Origin: Brevibacterium spongiae
GTDB lineage: Bacteria > Actinomycetota > Actinomycetes > Actinomycetales > Brevibacteriaceae
NCBI RefSeq assembly: GCF_026168515.1
Contig: NZ_CP093443.1
Location: 2,790,001-2,854,000 of the forward strand
DNA length: 64,000 nucleotides
Reading direction: 5' to 3'
Shown: piece by piece, positions 42,396 to 51,883 of the stretch
How positions within the stretch are numbered: position 1 is the stretch's first letter
Layout: every line of letters begins with the position of its first letter
Made by a program: the position numbers and the translations under genes
The notes under the pieces: generated by a model
Databases searched by the model: none
What the model saw: only the letters and a program-made list of their open reading frames with translations
Told to the model about the DNA's origin: nothing

Positions 42396-43384
42396 AACAA
42401 TGCCCTCATGAGTGCGGTCCGTGCCTTGGTCACGGCTGGGTCGTCGGCTCCGAGGACCTCGAAGAGCTCGAGGACGCGCAGGCGCAGGGATTCCTTCTCA
42501 TCGCCGGCGGTGGTGCGGATGAGATTGATGAGTCGAGTGAATGCGCCCGCGGCATTGCCGCTGACGACTTCGGCGTCTGCCGCGGCCTTCGCGGCCTCGA
42601 TGTCGGACGGGTTCGCATCGGCGGCGGCGATGAGCTGCGTCGGCTCCTGGTCGATGAGGCGACGGCCCAGACCTGCACGGGCGAGTCCGAACTTCGCCTC
42701 CTCGTCGGCAGGTGAGGACGCGAGAGCTGCTTTGAACAGGTTCTCCGCGGTGTCGAAGTCCCCCTTCGCCAGGGCCTCTTCGGCCTCCGGGTGGGCGGGA
42801 CCTGCCGGTTCGGGCTCGGCACCGCCTGCGGTCGCGTAGCCGGTGACGCCGTTCTCCCCGGCGAGCTTGAGCAGCTCATCGAAGTAGGCCTTGACCTGCG
42901 GTTCGGGCAGGCCTCCCTGGAACAGCGGCACAGGCTGCCCCTTGACGAGGGCGACGACCGTGGGGATCGACTGCACACCGAAGGCCTGCTGCAGACGCGG
43001 GTTCGCATCGACATCGACCTTCGCCAGCACCAGGCGCCCACCGTATTCCGGCACGACGCGTTCGAGGATCGGGGAGAGCTGTTTGCACGGCTCGCACCAT
43101 TCGGCCCACAGGTCGATGACGACAGGCACACGGTCGGAGATCGCGACGAGGCCGTTGAAGCTCGCCTCATCGACGTCGAAGACCAGAGACGGGACGGCGA
43201 CCGCGTTCGGGTCCTGGGCCCCTGCAGCACCGGCGGGACCGGCCGGTCCGCCGGCACCTGCAGGTGCCTGTCCCGGCTGTCCCTGCTGGCCGGTCTGCTC
43301 GTGGGGCAGGTTCTTGCTGCGCACGGCAGACAGGTCGAGGCCCTGATTCTGCTGTGCGCGCTCCTGCGAGGGATCCATTGACAC
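42392..43384 (-). CDS. Thioredoxin-domain protein with helical C-terminal repeat region (CnoX/YbbN-like)
   Basis: 330 residues: a Gly/Pro/Gln-rich N-terminal tail (about 1-60), a thioredoxin domain with WCEPC (Cys97, Cys100), and TPR-like helices (about 210-325). This is the layout of CnoX/YbbN co-chaperones that hand oxidation-stressed proteins to folding chaperones. It has no signal peptide, so cytoplasmic. The GTG at 43384 has AAAGGAG five bases upstream; ATG at 43378 is the alternative. It lies between two paralogous membrane/lipobox genes and its stop overlaps the second. Confidence 0.82.
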   Translation of the reverse strand: MSMDPSQERAQQNQGLDLSAVRSKNLPHEQTGQQGQPGQAPAGAGGPAGPAGAAGAQDPNAVAVPSLVFDVDEASFNGLVAISDRVPVVIDLWAEWCEPCKQLSPILERVVPEYGGRLVLAKVDVDANPRLQQAFGVQSIPTVVALVKGQPVPLFQGGLPEPQVKAYFDELLKLAGENGVTGYATAGGAEPEPAGPAHPEAEEALAKGDFDTAENLFKAALASSPADEEAKFGLARAGLGRRLIDQEPTQLIAAADANPSDIEAAKAAADAEVVSGNAAGAFTRLINLIRTTAGDEKESLRLRVLELFEVLGADDPAVTKARTALMRALF

Positions 43385-43524
43385 GTGGTCTCCTTTGTGA
43401 CGCGATCGGTGAGAGCCGCTGCTGCCGCCCCGCACCTGGTCCATGCTTATCCAACAGAAGGTATCAACACCGGGGTGCCTGCGGCTATTTCCTCACCGGA
43501 GACGCAGCGGTGCCGAACCGGTGA

Positions 43525-45144
43525 TCAGCCCTGCTCCGCCCCGGCGAGCGTCTCGAGGCCGCCGATGAGCTTGACCTTGCCGTCCTTGGGTACGAGGAAG
43601 GTGAGCACCTGGGTGGTCTTCGTCGTCACCGGGCTCTTGGTCGACGAGGCGCCCAGCAGCTCCTTCTGCGGTGAGGACAGGGTCAGGGTGCCCGTGCGGC
43701 CGTCCTTCGACTCGGGGCTGATGGTCGATTCGGCGTTGATGACACCGGTGACGATGGCGGCGTCTCCGGCGGTGTCCTGAGCGACGAGTTCCTTGCCCGG
43801 GGTGTATTTGTACTTCACCTCGGCCTTGCCGGATTCGGCACTGGCCTTCTGCTCCTTCTGATTCTTCCAGATCGACTTCGAGAATTCGTCGGCGTCGAAC
43901 TTCTTCGCTTCCTTCGAATCCTCTCCGTTGCCGAGTGCCTTCGCATAGTCGGCGACGGCCTTCTCCGGAGTGGTGGCGAAGCCCTTGGCACCGGGTTCGA
44001 GCATCTTCGCGCCCTGCCGGGAATCGGGCAGTTCGGGCAGCTTCGTACCTGCGGTCAGCTGGGTCTGCGACCACAGCTTGTAATCGCTGCGCGGATCTTC
44101 CTGGGTGAGGACGAGCAGCTGCGAATTTCCTCCGGCAGAAGTGATCAGGCTCGTCACCCGCGGCCAGGCATCGGTGGCGGCCGTGTAGTTCGCAACGATC
44201 TCCTCGGTGGCCACAGCCGGAGGCATCTTCTGATCCTCGACGTCCTTCTTCACCTTGTACAGATCTTCGCGCTGCTTCAGCGCGGGACCGGCGGCACGTT
44301 CGGCCAGGGCCTTCTTATCGGTCTTCTTGTCCGCGTTCTTGACGTCGTCGGCCACCGCGTCGAGGATCCGCTTGGCCTGATCATCGGTAACGCCCGCGGC
44401 CGCCGAGGATGGGGCCTCGGAGGGTTCGGGCTTCGGCAGCTCTTCGGGTCCGCAAGCGCTGAGTGCCAGCACGGGGACGATGGCGAAGGCGGTGCCGTAT
44501 TCGGCGAGCTTGCGGCGACGCTCCTGCCGCGCTTTGCGACGGTTGGCTTCCTTCTTCGACCGGTTCGCACCGAGGAAGAGCAGCACGAGACCGCCGAGGA
44601 AGACGACTCCGCCGATGATCATCAGCGGCAGCGCCCACGGGGTCTCGGCATGGTTGGGCCAGGTCAGGGTCACGGATTCGACCGCTCCTGCCTCACCGTC
44701 GCCGGCGATGAGGAAGCCGGTGCGGTTGGCGTCGTCGTTCCATTCCAACTCCACCGAATCGGTGCCGGTGACTTCGGACTGCCACAGGTCGGCACCGGCC
44801 GGATCAGGCACCTTGCCTTCGCCGTCTGTGGCCTTGGTCGTGAGCTTGCCGCCCTCGGCAAGGCCGGTGACACGGTCGTAGGCGGACTGGCCGGCCCAGG
44901 CTTCGACGTTCTCGATCGGGGCCTGGGCGATCGTGAGGTCACCGCTGCCCTTGGCCGTGAGAGTGGCCGGAGTGTCGTAGAGGTTGAGCATTCCGGGGTC
45001 GACGATGACCGCCGGTTTGTCGGCGTCGATCTGCGCGGTGGCAGTGATCGTATCCTCCGGCGCCCACAGGGTCTTCTGCAGGATGCCGAGGCCACCGACG
45101 ACGACACCCACCACCATGAGAATCACAGCGAATGTGTAACGCAC
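43525..45144 (-). CDS. Membrane protein with internal lipobox (paralogue A of the thioredoxin operon)
   Basis: 539 residues: TM1 (3-25), an extracytoplasmic domain (about 28-168), TM2 (170-192), a strongly basic linker (KKEANRRKARQERRRK), a third hydrophobic segment ending in LALSACG (Cys231), and an extracytoplasmic C-terminal domain (about 240-539). If the lipobox were cleaved, the C-terminal half would be a separate lipoprotein. GTG start with GGAAGG seven bases upstream. First in an operon with the thioredoxin-domain gene and paralogue B. Function unknown; the C-terminal half recalls DUF8094. Confidence 0.75.
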   Translation of the reverse strand: MRYTFAVILMVVGVVVGGLGILQKTLWAPEDTITATAQIDADKPAVIVDPGMLNLYDTPATLTAKGSGDLTIAQAPIENVEAWAGQSAYDRVTGLAEGGKLTTKATDGEGKVPDPAGADLWQSEVTGTDSVELEWNDDANRTGFLIAGDGEAGAVESVTLTWPNHAETPWALPLMIIGGVVFLGGLVLLFLGANRSKKEANRRKARQERRRKLAEYGTAFAIVPVLALSACGPEELPKPEPSEAPSSAAAGVTDDQAKRILDAVADDVKNADKKTDKKALAERAAGPALKQREDLYKVKKDVEDQKMPPAVATEEIVANYTAATDAWPRVTSLITSAGGNSQLLVLTQEDPRSDYKLWSQTQLTAGTKLPELPDSRQGAKMLEPGAKGFATTPEKAVADYAKALGNGEDSKEAKKFDADEFSKSIWKNQKEQKASAESGKAEVKYKYTPGKELVAQDTAGDAAIVTGVINAESTISPESKDGRTGTLTLSSPQKELLGASSTKSPVTTKTTQVLTFLVPKDGKVKLIGGLETLAGAEQG

Positions 45145-45312
45145 GTGCGTACCTTCCCTCAGCCGAGCAAAATGGCACCCCTGGTTCGGGGACTCTCCAA
45201 GTTTAAGTCACCGACCCGACATCCCCATTGTGCGCACGTTCAGTGTGTGTCGACGTTCACATTCGCACGCGGGAAGAGCCACCCCGAAATGCCCCGTTCG
45301 CGGCGTGTGCCC

Positions 45313-45318
45313 TAAGCT
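45313..45318 (+). promoter_or_regulatory. -10 element of orn (leaderless start)
   Basis: TAAGCT, six bases, GTG start. Confidence 0.45.
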
Positions 45319-45324
45319 GGGCAG

Positions 45325-45945
45325 GTGAGCAACGACAGAATAGTGTGGATCGACTGCGAAATGACCGGCCTCGACGAAGTCCGGGATGAACTCATCGAGG
45401 TGGCCGCGATCGTCACCGACTTCGAGCTCAACCCCCTCGACGACGGCATCGACATCGTCATCAGACCCTCTGCCGAGGCACGGGCGAACATGAACGAATT
45501 CGTCACGAACATGCACACCACGTCCGGTCTGATCACCGAACTCGATGCGGGCACCACCGCCGCCGAGGCGCAGGCGAAGGTCCTCGAGTACGTGAAGAAG
45601 CACGTCCCCGAGTCCGGCAAGGCACCGCTGGGCGGCAATTCCGTGGGCACCGACAAGGTGTTCCTCACGAAGCAGATGCCCGAGCTCATCGAGCACCTGC
45701 ACTACCGCATCATCGACGTCTCCTCGATCAAGGAACTGAGCAAGCAGTGGTTCCCCCGCGCCTACTTCCAGGCCCCCGCCAAGCACGGCGGGCACCGCGC
45801 GCTCGGAGACATCATCGATTCGATCATCGAGCTCCAGTACTACCGGAAGGCCGTGTTCTCCGCAGAGGGGCCGAGCTCCGATGAGGCGAAGTCCATCGCC
45901 GCCGAGGTGGCCGAGAACTACCCGAAGCAGACCGACGAGAGCTGA
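45325..45945 (+). CDS. orn: Oligoribonuclease
   Basis: 206 residues. A DEDDh 3'-5' exonuclease that degrades 2-5 nt RNAs and linear di-GMP. Motifs: WIDCEMTGLD (Exo I), GNSVGTDKVFL (Exo II) and HRALGDI (Exo III with the catalytic His). GTG start without ribosome site, consistent with a leaderless mRNA. A terminator follows. Confidence 0.96.
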   Translation: MSNDRIVWIDCEMTGLDEVRDELIEVAAIVTDFELNPLDDGIDIVIRPSAEARANMNEFVTNMHTTSGLITELDAGTTAAEAQAKVLEYVKKHVPESGKAPLGGNSVGTDKVFLTKQMPELIEHLHYRIIDVSSIKELSKQWFPRAYFQAPAKHGGHRALGDIIDSIIELQYYRKAVFSAEGPSSDEAKSIAAEVAENYPKQTDES

Positions 45946-45989
45946 CCGCCGCCTTCCCAGGCGATCGTGAGGGCAGCGATCGTGAGCAG

Positions 45990-46022
45990 AGCCCGGTTCC
46001 GCAGTTGCGGGACCGGGCTTTT
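45990..46022 (+). terminator. Terminator after orn
   Basis: AGCCCGGTTCCGC/GCGGGACCGGGCT forms 13 pairs (one T-G wobble) around an AGTT loop, followed by TTT. Before it, GCGATCGTGAG occurs twice at a 15-bp period (45961-45986). Confidence 0.8.
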
Positions 46023-46100
46023 CACTGCCCGAGACTCCCACTGACTGCCTCATGAGACTCTGAACCGGCGTCCTCGACCTCTCGGTATGATGGTTTCATC

Positions 46101-46472
46101 ATGCCATTGAATCAGTCTCAGACGCCCCTGTACGAGGTCAAGGCGAACCTCTTCAAAGGCCTCGCTCATCCTTTTCGCATCCGCATCCTCGAACTCCTCT
46201 CCGGCAATGACGAGGTCAGTGTGGCCGATCTGCAGAACGAGACCGGACTCGAAGCCTCACACCTGTCTCAGCACCTCGCGGTCCTCCGCCGGCACCGCCT
46301 CGTCGAGTCCGAACGCCGGGCCAGTCATGTCTACTACCGACTGGCCGACCGACGCACCGCCGAACTGCTCGCGGTGGCCAGGGGCCTGCTGCTGAACATG
46401 CTCGAAGACGACGAGCAGCGCCTCGCCGAGGCCCGCTCCCTGCCCCGGATCCCCGGGACGGACACTGCATGA
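46101..46472 (+). CDS. ArsR-family helix-turn-helix regulator
   Basis: 123 residues. Winged helix: LFKGLAHPFRIRILELL, VADLQNETGLEASHLSQHLAVLRRHRLV (recognition helix) and ASHVYYRL (wing). There are no cysteines, so it is not a thiol-metal sensor of the classic type. Its stop overlaps the SulP transporter gene, which it probably regulates. ATG ten bases after TATGAT. Confidence 0.88.
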   Translation: MPLNQSQTPLYEVKANLFKGLAHPFRIRILELLSGNDEVSVADLQNETGLEASHLSQHLAVLRRHRLVESERRASHVYYRLADRRTAELLAVARGLLLNMLEDDEQRLAEARSLPRIPGTDTA

Positions 46473-48133
46473 ACGCCACTCCCCTGACTCGCCATGCGCG
46501 GTCGCTGCTGCCCTCTCCCGCCGACTACCGTGAGACCCGGCGGTCCTGGCCGAAGGATCTGCTCGCCGGCGCCACCGTCGGCATCGTCGCCCTGCCCTTG
46601 GCATTGGGCTTCGGTGTCAGTTCGGGCCTGACCGCCGAACAGGGCCTCATCACCGCGATCATCGCGGGTTTCCTCGCCGCCGTCTTCGGCGGTTCGCACC
46701 TGCAGGTCTCCGGCCCCACGGGAGCCATGGCGGTCGTGCTCGTGCCCATCGTCGCCAGCCACGGGGCCGATGCGGTCATCGCGGTCACCCTCGTCGCCGG
46801 CATCATCGTCGCTCTCGCCGGTCTGCTGCGACTGGGCCGCAGCGTGTCGTTCATCCCCTGGCCGGTGATCGAAGGCTTCACCGTGGGCATCGCGGCCATC
46901 ATCTTCCTTCAGCAGGTGCCGTTCGTGACGACTCCCGCCGATCTCGCTCCCGGTGAAGTGAGCACGAACGCCTTCGTCGCCGCGGTGCAGCTCGTGTCCT
47001 CGGCCGCCTGGTCGTATCTGCCGTATTCCCTGACCGCCGTGGCGATCGTGGCCGTGTGCATGATCATCGCGCCGAAGATCCACCATGCGATCCCCGGTTC
47101 GCTCATCGGCATCATCGTCGTCACCGTCCTCGCCGGACTCGTCCCGAATCCGCTGGCGACCATCAGCGCCATCCCGCAGTCCCTGCCGGCTCCGAGCCTG
47201 CCGAGCCTCGACCTCACTGCCCTGCCCAGCCTGCTTCCGGCTGCCGGGACGATCGCGGCGCTGGCGGCGATCGAATCGCTGCTCTCGGCCAGGGTCGCCT
47301 CGTCGATGTCGGATGCCGGCGCGTACCAGCCCGACCGTGAACTCGTCGGTCAGGGCATCGCGTCGATCGGGTCATCGCTCTTCGGCGGCATCCCCGCCAC
47401 CGGCGCCATCGCCCGCACCTCGGTGAATATCCGCGCGGGAGCACGCACCCGACTGGCCTCCATCGTCCATGCCTTCGTGCTGCTGCTCATCGTGCTCGTC
47501 GCGGCAGCCCCGGTCAGCCAGATCCCGCTCGCAGCCCTCGGCGGCGTCCTCTTCGTCACCGCAGTGCGGATGATCAATGTCGGCACGATGCGATCGATCC
47601 TGGCCTCGACGAAGTCCGATGCCGCAGGATTCGTCATCACCGCGCTCATCACGGTCTCCTTCGATCTCATCGTGGCTGTGGGAATCGGTGTCATCGTGGC
47701 CGCATACTTCGCTCTGCGCAAGCTCTCGGCGACGACGACCGTGAGCATCGAACGCCTCTCAGAGTCCGACGATGCCCAGGCCGGCGATGAGTCGATTGCG
47801 ATCGTCGCCTTCCGGGGACCGCTGTTCTTCGCCTCCGCCGATCGGATCTTCGATGAGGTCATGGCCCTCGACGGCGTGAGCGTGGTCGTGCTGCGGATGT
47901 CTCAGCTCGAACTCGTCGACGCCACCGGAGCCCATATCCTCGCCGATATCGTCACAGGGTTCGAACGCCGCGGTAAGACGGTGCTCATCAAGGGCGTCAA
48001 GGACGGGCATGCGGGTCTGTTTCGGCAGGTCGGGGTGTTGCGAGCCCTGCGTCACCAAGCGCATCTCTTCGACGATCTGCCCTCGGCGATCGCCCATGCC
48101 CGCTCCCATGTGGAGCGGGCGCGGGCGAGCTGA
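46469..48133 (+). CDS. SulP-family anion transporter with STAS domain (first)
   Basis: 554 residues: about ten to twelve membrane helices (about 25-420), including the SulP signature around GLTAEQGLITAIIAGFLAAVFGGSHLQVSGPTGAM, and a cytoplasmic STAS domain (about 440-545, LRMSQLELVDATGAHIL). Substrate may be sulfate, bicarbonate or another anion; nothing here decides it. Coupled to the upstream ArsR gene. Confidence 0.88.
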   Translation: MNATPLTRHARSLLPSPADYRETRRSWPKDLLAGATVGIVALPLALGFGVSSGLTAEQGLITAIIAGFLAAVFGGSHLQVSGPTGAMAVVLVPIVASHGADAVIAVTLVAGIIVALAGLLRLGRSVSFIPWPVIEGFTVGIAAIIFLQQVPFVTTPADLAPGEVSTNAFVAAVQLVSSAAWSYLPYSLTAVAIVAVCMIIAPKIHHAIPGSLIGIIVVTVLAGLVPNPLATISAIPQSLPAPSLPSLDLTALPSLLPAAGTIAALAAIESLLSARVASSMSDAGAYQPDRELVGQGIASIGSSLFGGIPATGAIARTSVNIRAGARTRLASIVHAFVLLLIVLVAAAPVSQIPLAALGGVLFVTAVRMINVGTMRSILASTKSDAAGFVITALITVSFDLIVAVGIGVIVAAYFALRKLSATTTVSIERLSESDDAQAGDESIAIVAFRGPLFFASADRIFDEVMALDGVSVVVLRMSQLELVDATGAHILADIVTGFERRGKTVLIKGVKDGHAGLFRQVGVLRALRHQAHLFDDLPSAIAHARSHVERARAS

Positions 48134-48157
48134 GGTGGAGCAGGCGCGGCGGCAGAG

Positions 48158-49078
48158 TCAGCCGGCCTTCTTCTCCGGTCGCGCGAAGATGTTCGCAGGG
48201 AATGCCCCGGATTGGGCGATGACTTTGATGATGGTGCGGCTCGGTGAGAGCAGCGCTTCGATCTGATCATCATCGAGCACGGACCAGGCAGCGGTCACGG
48301 TGCCGTCGGTGAGCTGCTCGACCTGCTCCTTGAGCTCACGTCCCGCCTCGGTGATGACGGGAAGGTCAAAGCCGCGATCGTCGGTCTCCACGGTGATCAG
48401 CCCCGCCTCGGCGAGCTTGGCCTGCGCGGACTGCCATTCCTCATCGGTGTAGCCGCGGGTCTTCTGCGCCGCTCGGGGACGGAATCCGGCGCCGGTCGCG
48501 ACATCGAGCATGAGCGCGTCGATGCCGGGAACACCGGCGGTCACGAGCGAGGCGACGTGACCGTCGCCGCGGAACTCGCGCGCCACGGTCGCCACATCCC
48601 ACAGCGCCTCGAACGCGGTGCTCGGCTCGTGAGCGCCGATGACATCGGCGGTGGCCGCCGACAGTGTCCGCCCGGCGAAGTCCATGGCCGCGAGCACGGG
48701 GGCGAGCGCCTCCGACACCTGCGTGGCCGCCTCGGTGAGCAGAGCGATGTCATCACGGTCGCCGAAGAGCTCGGCCATGAACGCGCTCACCGCGTCGAAG
48801 CGGGCCTGAACCATCTGCTCCGGAGTGACCGTGTCCCACAGGCGGGGAAGCATCTCGGCGATGAAGTTCGGGGAGTAGTTGTAGTACGCGGCGGACACGA
48901 CCCCGGGGTTCACCCGGCCCAGCGGCGCGGAGCGGGCGGCCATATTGCCTTCGACGCCGGGTTCGAGTCCCTGTTTCGCGTAGACGGCGCCGACGGTCTG
49001 CGAGAAGTAGATCGACGAGTGGAATGAGTTGATTCGGGCGGAGACCGCTCGGATGTTCTGTGTGCGCTGGGATTCCAT
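48158..49078 (-). CDS. SCO6745-type winged-helix-like protein
   Basis: 306 residues, similar in layout to the actinobacterial SCO6745 group: N-terminal helices with FHSSIYFSQTVGAVYAKQGL and R.APLG.V...VV.AAYYNYSP, and a C-terminal MarR-like winged-helix segment (YTDEEWQSAQAKLAEAGLITVETDDRGFDLPVITEAGRELKE). Function unknown; DNA binding is possible. ATG six bases after TAGGAT (49085-49090), so leaderless. Convergent with the SulP gene, 24 bp apart. Confidence 0.6.
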   Translation of the reverse strand: MESQRTQNIRAVSARINSFHSSIYFSQTVGAVYAKQGLEPGVEGNMAARSAPLGRVNPGVVSAAYYNYSPNFIAEMLPRLWDTVTPEQMVQARFDAVSAFMAELFGDRDDIALLTEAATQVSEALAPVLAAMDFAGRTLSAATADVIGAHEPSTAFEALWDVATVAREFRGDGHVASLVTAGVPGIDALMLDVATGAGFRPRAAQKTRGYTDEEWQSAQAKLAEAGLITVETDDRGFDLPVITEAGRELKEQVEQLTDGTVTAAWSVLDDDQIEALLSPSRTIIKVIAQSGAFPANIFARPEKKAG

Positions 49079-49084
49079 ATCGTC

Positions 49085-49090
49085 ATCCTA
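49085..49090 (-). promoter_or_regulatory. -10 element of the SCO6745-type gene
   Basis: Minus-strand TAGGAT, six bases, ATG. The other side of this 289-bp gap carries TATCGT (49346-49351) and a GGAGG site for lutA. Confidence 0.5.
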
Positions 49091-49223
49091 GGGTGGGCGA
49101 CGTCCCAGGTAAATGGGTGTCAGCGGGCCGCCTCGGTGTCGGAATTTAGCGCAGACGGATGCGACGTAAATCGCTGCGCCACCGGTGCGAGCGGAGTCGT
49201 TCCGCATCGATTCGGCACCCGGC

Positions 49224-49265
49224 CGCGCCGCGACAGCGCAGGTGTTTGCGCTGTCGCGGCGCGGT
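49224..49265. repeat. Perfect 18-bp inverted repeat in a divergent promoter region
   Basis: CCGCGCCGCGACAGCGCA and its complement around GGTGTT. It lies 103 bp before the lutA start and 146 bp before the opposing gene. It is not downstream of any gene, so it is not a simple terminator; it may be a regulator site, cruciform or leader hairpin. Confidence 0.75.
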
Positions 49266-49367
49266 GCTACGGTCAGAGCACGGAGTGACAAGGACCGTTT
49301 CCGACCTCGCTCGGTCGGAGTGCGATCCTGGCTGCCGCAACCGCATATCGTCCGGCTTGGAGGTCAG

Positions 49368-50363
49368 ATGAGGATCGCACTGTTCGCCACCTGCATCGTC
49401 GATGCGATGTATCCCGAGGTTGCACAGGCAACCGTGCGGGTGCTCCGTCGCCTCGGCCACGAGGTCATCTTCCCCGAAGGCCAGTCCTGCTGCGGGCAGA
49501 TGCACATCAACTCCGGAAAATTCGCGCAGGCCGAACCGGTCATCGCCAACCACGTCCGGGCCTTCACCGACACCGAATGGGACGTCGCGGTCGCCCCCTC
49601 CGCCTCCTGCGTGGCCTCCCTGGGACACCAGCAGCCGATGGTCGCGAGGAGGATGGGCAACGACGTCCTGGCCTCGGAAGCCGCCGACGTTGCCGACCGC
49701 ACCTATGAGCTCACCCAGTTCCTCACCGACGTCCAGGGCGTGACGGATGCCGCAGCCGACCTCGGTTCGTACTTCCCGCACCGCGTGACCTACCACCCCT
49801 CATGCCACGGAATGCGACTGCTGCGCCTCGGCGACCGGCAGTCCTCCCTCGTCCGGTCCGTCGAGGGCATCGACTTCGTCGAACTGCCCCTGGCCGATTC
49901 GTGCTGCGGGTTCGGCGGCACCTTCTCCGTGAAGAACCCGGAGGTGTCCTCGGCGATGCTCGCGGACAAGGTGCGCACCATCCAGGCCACGAACGCCGAC
50001 GTCTGCACCGGCGGCGACGCCTCCTGCCTGCTGCACATCGGCGGCGGGATCTCCCGCTTCGAACGCACCGGCAGCTTCGACGGTGCCCCGGACGTCACCG
50101 CCGTCCACGTCAAGGAGACGAGCTCGACCGACGCTCAGGGACACACGACTGAGAAGCTGACGACCGTCGTCGGCGCCGACGACGACCACCACCTGACGCC
50201 CGGCGAACAGGGCACCTCACCGGTGGAGCCGAGCCGATCCCAGTCCGGGTTCCGCGTCGGTCAGGCCGCGGTGCATCTGGCCCGGATCCTCGCCTCGACG
50301 AAGGAGGACCCGCTGCGGGTGCCGAGTGAAGGAGCCGAAGTGAGCGGAGGGAGCCTGCGATGA
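49368..50363 (+). CDS. lutA: L-lactate utilisation Fe-S protein LutA
   Basis: 331 residues. Two cysteine-rich CCG domains (QSCCGQMH about residue 44, and DSCCGFGGTF about 180) typical of LutA/LldE. With LutB and LutC it oxidises L-lactate to pyruvate. A C-terminal extension of about 85 residues (after LLHIGGGISRFERTG) is not found in the usual 240-residue LutA. ATG with GGAGG upstream; stop overlaps lutB (ATGA). Confidence 0.9.
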   Translation: MRIALFATCIVDAMYPEVAQATVRVLRRLGHEVIFPEGQSCCGQMHINSGKFAQAEPVIANHVRAFTDTEWDVAVAPSASCVASLGHQQPMVARRMGNDVLASEAADVADRTYELTQFLTDVQGVTDAAADLGSYFPHRVTYHPSCHGMRLLRLGDRQSSLVRSVEGIDFVELPLADSCCGFGGTFSVKNPEVSSAMLADKVRTIQATNADVCTGGDASCLLHIGGGISRFERTGSFDGAPDVTAVHVKETSSTDAQGHTTEKLTTVVGADDDHHLTPGEQGTSPVEPSRSQSGFRVGQAAVHLARILASTKEDPLRVPSEGAEVSGGSLR

Positions 50364-51883
50364 CGTTTCTGGGAATGCCGCTGCTGCCGTCGAAGCGACG
50401 CAGCGACCTGCCGGGCGGGCAGGGCAATCTCATCGAAGCCGAAGCCTTCCCGGAGGCTTCGCATCAGCACCTGTCGAATCAGCAGCTGCGCAACAACATC
50501 GGTCATGCGACCTCGACGATCCGGGAGAAGCGCGCCGAGGTGGTCTCCGAACTCGACGACTGGGAGGCACTCCGCGACGCCGGTGAGGCCACGAAGAACG
50601 AGGTGATGGAGAACCTGCCCGAGTACCTCGCGCAGTTCGAGGAGGCGTTCACCGCCGCCGGCGGCATCATCCACTGGGCCCGGGACGCCGACGAGGCCAA
50701 CGCCATCGTCACCGAACTCGTCGAGGACAATGCTCCTGTGCTCGAGTCCGGTCGCCGGGAGGTCATCAAGGTCAAGTCGATGGCCACACAGGAGATCGGC
50801 CTCAACGAACACCTGGAGACGCAGGGCATCGACGCTTTCGAAACCGACCTGGCAGAGCTCATCGTCCAGCTCGGTGAGGACAAGCCCAGCCACATCCTCG
50901 TCCCCGCCATCCACCGCAACCGGGATGAGATCCGTGAGATCTTCATGGACAAGATGCCCGATGCCGGTGAGCTGACGAACGAACCGGCGGTACTGGCCGA
51001 GGCGGCGCGCAAACATCTGCGCCACAAGTTCCTCACCACGAAGGTCGCGATCTCCGGAGCGAACTTCGGCATCGCGGAGACCGGCACTCTCGGCGTCGTC
51101 GAATCCGAGGGCAACGGCCGCATGTGCCTGACCCTGCCGGAGACGCTCATCACCGTCATGGGCATCGAGAAGCTGCTGCCGAAGTTCGCCGATCTCGAAG
51201 TGTTCATGCAGCTGCTGCCGCGGTCGTCCACGGGTGAGCGGATGAACCCCTACACCTCGTTCTGGACCGGCCGGTCCGAAGGCGACGGGCCGCAGAACGT
51301 CCACCTCGTCCTCCTCGACAACGGTCGCACCCGGGCACTTGCCGATGAGCACGGGCGCACCGCACTCAACTGCATCCGCTGCTCGGCGTGCATGAACGTG
51401 TGCCCCGTCTACGAACGCACCGGTGGGCACGCCTACGGGTCGACCTATCCGGGACCGATCGGCGCGATCCTCTCCCCGCTGCTCACCGGCGTCGAAGAGC
51501 AGGGCAACGGTTCCCTGCCGTACGCCTCCAGCCTGTGCGGAGCCTGCTACGACGTGTGCCCGGTGAAGATCAATATCCCTGAGATCCTCGTCCACCTGCG
51601 CAACGAGGATGTCAAAGCCAACCACTCCCCCGTGTCCTCCCAGCTCGATGCCGCCCTCACCGGTGCGTCATGGATGATGGGAGACGGCAAGCGGATGACC
51701 GCAGCCGAGAAGGGTCTGCCCCTGGCGCACAAGGTCACCGGCGGTGAGCAGATCAACTCTCTGCCCGGCATCGCCGGCGCCTGGACGTCGAGCCGTGACA
51801 TCCCGGCCCTGCCGGAGAAGAGCTTCCGGCAGCAGTGGGCCGAAGAGGAAGCGGATCGCCGCGAAGAGGAAGGCGAGAAATGA
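50360..51883 (+). CDS. lutB: L-lactate utilisation Fe-S protein LutB
   Basis: 507 residues: an N-terminal LUD domain and two ferredoxin-type 4Fe-4S motifs (CIRCSACMNVCPVY and CGACYDVCPV, about residues 338-400), followed by a C-terminal tail with YASSL...EILVHLR. Middle subunit of lutABC; both junctions are ATGA overlaps. Confidence 0.94.
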   Translation: MTFLGMPLLPSKRRSDLPGGQGNLIEAEAFPEASHQHLSNQQLRNNIGHATSTIREKRAEVVSELDDWEALRDAGEATKNEVMENLPEYLAQFEEAFTAAGGIIHWARDADEANAIVTELVEDNAPVLESGRREVIKVKSMATQEIGLNEHLETQGIDAFETDLAELIVQLGEDKPSHILVPAIHRNRDEIREIFMDKMPDAGELTNEPAVLAEAARKHLRHKFLTTKVAISGANFGIAETGTLGVVESEGNGRMCLTLPETLITVMGIEKLLPKFADLEVFMQLLPRSSTGERMNPYTSFWTGRSEGDGPQNVHLVLLDNGRTRALADEHGRTALNCIRCSACMNVCPVYERTGGHAYGSTYPGPIGAILSPLLTGVEEQGNGSLPYASSLCGACYDVCPVKINIPEILVHLRNEDVKANHSPVSSQLDAALTGASWMMGDGKRMTAAEKGLPLAHKVTGGEQINSLPGIAGAWTSSRDIPALPEKSFRQQWAEEEADRREEEGEK

